DNA from: UBA6059 sp040222235
GTDB lineage: Bacteria > Bacteroidota > Bacteroidia > Cytophagales > Cyclobacteriaceae
Assembly: GCA_040222235.1 (NCBI GenBank)
Contig: JAVKDO010000133.1
Span: forward strand, 1-64,000
Length of the DNA: 64,000 nt
Reading direction: 5' to 3'
The notes below the pieces were generated by a model that was not told the origin of the DNA, searched no databases, and saw nothing but the letters and a program-made list of their open reading frames with translations. Position 1 is the first letter of the stretch, and each line of letters starts with the position of its first letter. Positions 62,834-64,000 of the stretch are shown piece by piece. The position numbers were made by a program, and so were the translations under genes.

Positions 62834-64000
62834 CTACATATTCCTCCTATACTGCCCTCCTACCTCAAACATAGCATGAGTGATCTGACCCAGTGAGCAG
62901 TACTTGCTCGCCTCCATCAATGCGTCGAATATGTTGCCATTGGCAATGGCCCGTTGCTGTAGTTTCTTGAGTATCTCATCACAATTGTCACCGTGGCATT
63001 CTTTGAGCATATTCAGGTTAGCAATCTGCTTTTCCTTCTCTTCCTTGGTAGCCCGAATAACCTCACCAGGAATGACCGTCGGGCTACCTTTAGAGCTGAG
63101 GAAGGTGTTAACTCCGATGATGGGGAATTCTCCGGTATGCTTGAGGGTCTCATAGTAGAGACTCTCCTCTTGGATCTTGTTACGCTGGTACATGGTCTCC
63201 ATAGCCCCTAACACGCCACCGCGCTCAGTAATGCGATCAAACTCTGCCAGCACCGCCTCCTCTACCAAATCAGTGAGCTCTTCGATGATGAACGAACCTT
63301 GGATAGGATTTTCATTTTTGGTCAAGCCGAGCTCTTTGTTGATGATAAGCTGTATGGCCATGGCACGGCGCACACTTGCCTCCGTCGGCGTGGTAATCGC
63401 TTCATCGTAGGCATTGGTGTGCAGTGAGTTGCAGTTGTCATAGATGGCGTACAGCGCCTGCAGGGTGGTACGGATATCATTAAAGTCGATCTCCTGGGCG
63501 TGAAGCGATCGGCCACTGGTCTGGATGTGATACTTCAACTTCTGAGATCGGTCATCTGCACCATACTTGTGCTTCATCGCTTTCGCCCAGATGCGTCGAG
63601 CTACCCTACCGATCACTGAATACTCTGGATCGATACCATTAGAAAAGAAGAAGCTCAGGTTAGGTGCAAACTTGTTGATGTCCATGCCCCGTGAGGCATA
63701 GTACTCCACGAATGTAAAACCATTCGAGAGTGTGAACGCCAACTGCGAGATAGGATTGGCTCCTGCCTCAGCAATATGATAACCTGAGATAGAAACAGAG
63801 TAAAAATTACGGATCGCATGATCAATGAAGTACTGCTGCATATCGCCCTGCACCCGCAGCGAAAACTCTGTAGAGAAGATGCAGGTGTTTTGCGCCTGAT
63901 CTTCCTTGAGGATATCGGCCTGCACGGTACCTCGCACCTTGGTCAGGGTATCCGCCTTTATCTTGTCATATACATCTGCAGGTAGTACCTGGTCACCAGT
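62834..64000 (-). CDS. icmF: Fused isobutyryl-CoA mutase-type enzyme IcmF (partial, 5' end outside window)
   Basis: The C-terminal 388 residues or so are in the window; the frame stays open to the edge (TGDQVLPADVYDKIKADTL), so the gene continues. B12-dependent acyl-CoA mutase large domain: VRGTVQADILKEDQAQNTCI, GYHIAEAGANPISQLAFTL, SFFFSNGIDPEYSVIGRVARR and the ending GQITHAMFEVGGQYRRNM, which I associate with IcmF, the fusion of mutase, G-protein chaperone and B12 domain. The fusion itself is outside the window. Interconverts isobutyryl- and butyryl-CoA. A separate methylmalonyl-CoA mutase subunit is the alternative. A short cysteine-containing linker ECHGDNCDE occurs near the C-terminus. 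Confidence 0.85.
   Translation of the reverse strand, partial: TGDQVLPADVYDKIKADTLTKVRGTVQADILKEDQAQNTCIFSTEFSLRVQGDMQQYFIDHAIRNFYSVSISGYHIAEAGANPISQLAFTLSNGFTFVEYYASRGMDINKFAPNLSFFFSNGIDPEYSVIGRVARRIWAKAMKHKYGADDRSQKLKYHIQTSGRSLHAQEIDFNDIRTTLQALYAIYDNCNSLHTNAYDEAITTPTEASVRRAMAIQLIINKELGLTKNENPIQGSFIIEELTDLVEEAVLAEFDRITERGGVLGAMETMYQRNKIQEESLYYETLKHTGEFPIIGVNTFLSSKGSPTVIPGEVIRATKEEKEKQIANLNMLKECHGDNCDEILKKLQQRAIANGNIFDALMEASKYCSLGQITHAMFEVGGQYRRNM

Overview
The window looks like chromosomal DNA of a gliding, marine-type member of the Bacteroidota, most probably order Cytophagales. The evidence is a PorP/SprF-family outer-membrane protein next to a giant exported protein with a gliding-motility-associated C-terminal domain, PadR-controlled FtsX-like permeases carrying the Cytophagales-type N-terminal prefix, many large exported beta-propeller proteins, frequent TTG/GTG starts, and few recognisable Shine-Dalgarno sites. 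No rRNA, tRNA or CRISPR array was seen. Assignment below order level is not supported.

Layout. 1-133: tandem imperfect repeats resembling the end of an IS21-type element. 371-3474 (minus): a surface-glycan cassette (fucosyltransferase-like protein, sulfotransferase, GT4 glycosyltransferase). 3570-14087 (plus): RecQ, a sortilin/BNR-type exported propeller protein, a large anchored protein of unknown function, an exported amidohydrolase and a membrane class III nucleotide cyclase. 14084-18595 (minus): MATE transporter, EF-hand protein, M3 oligopeptidase. 18691-28568: MscS channel, PPK2 kinase, cystathionine gamma-synthase-type enzyme, GNAT enzyme, a second BNR protein, a WD40/TolB-like exported protein and an exported VOC protein. 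28571-35575: OmpA-type protein, DoxX-like protein, AlkD-like glycosylase, TrmJ-like methyltransferase, Ste24-like protease, a 51-residue lipoprotein and a TPR protein. 35596-41662: the divergent PorP/SprF and gliding C-terminal protein pair. 41867-46035: small proteins, a NUDIX hydrolase, a cold-shock protein and an ECF sigma/anti-sigma pair. 46233-49603: YeiH-type exporter, then a sodium:solute symporter and myo-inositol oxygenase that together look like an inositol uptake and oxidation module. 49633-54483: LytTR regulator with a Tat-exported ankyrin protein, a second cyclase, OsmC, and an exported TIM-barrel isomerase. 54737-60369: PadR regulator with two FtsX-type permeases.

The most unusual stretch is 60370-62830. 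A gene for a GxxExxY protein (PD-(D/E)XK-like) sits inside a repeated element. Three shorter copies of that element lie in the same 2.4 kb and keep only its two ends, including the start-codon region and the last codons of the gene. The copies are separated by short pieces matching the 5' end of a DUF6090-like gene, whose one full copy is itself broken by a stop codon and a frameshift. This looks like a family of one full-length and several internally deleted, MITE-like elements. The window ends inside a gene for a fused isobutyryl-CoA mutase-type enzyme (IcmF).

Most of the window is ordinary chromosomal content. The two ends (glycan cassette beside IS-like repeats; GxxExxY element array) look accessory. 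All calls rest on reading motifs and gene order; no database search was possible.
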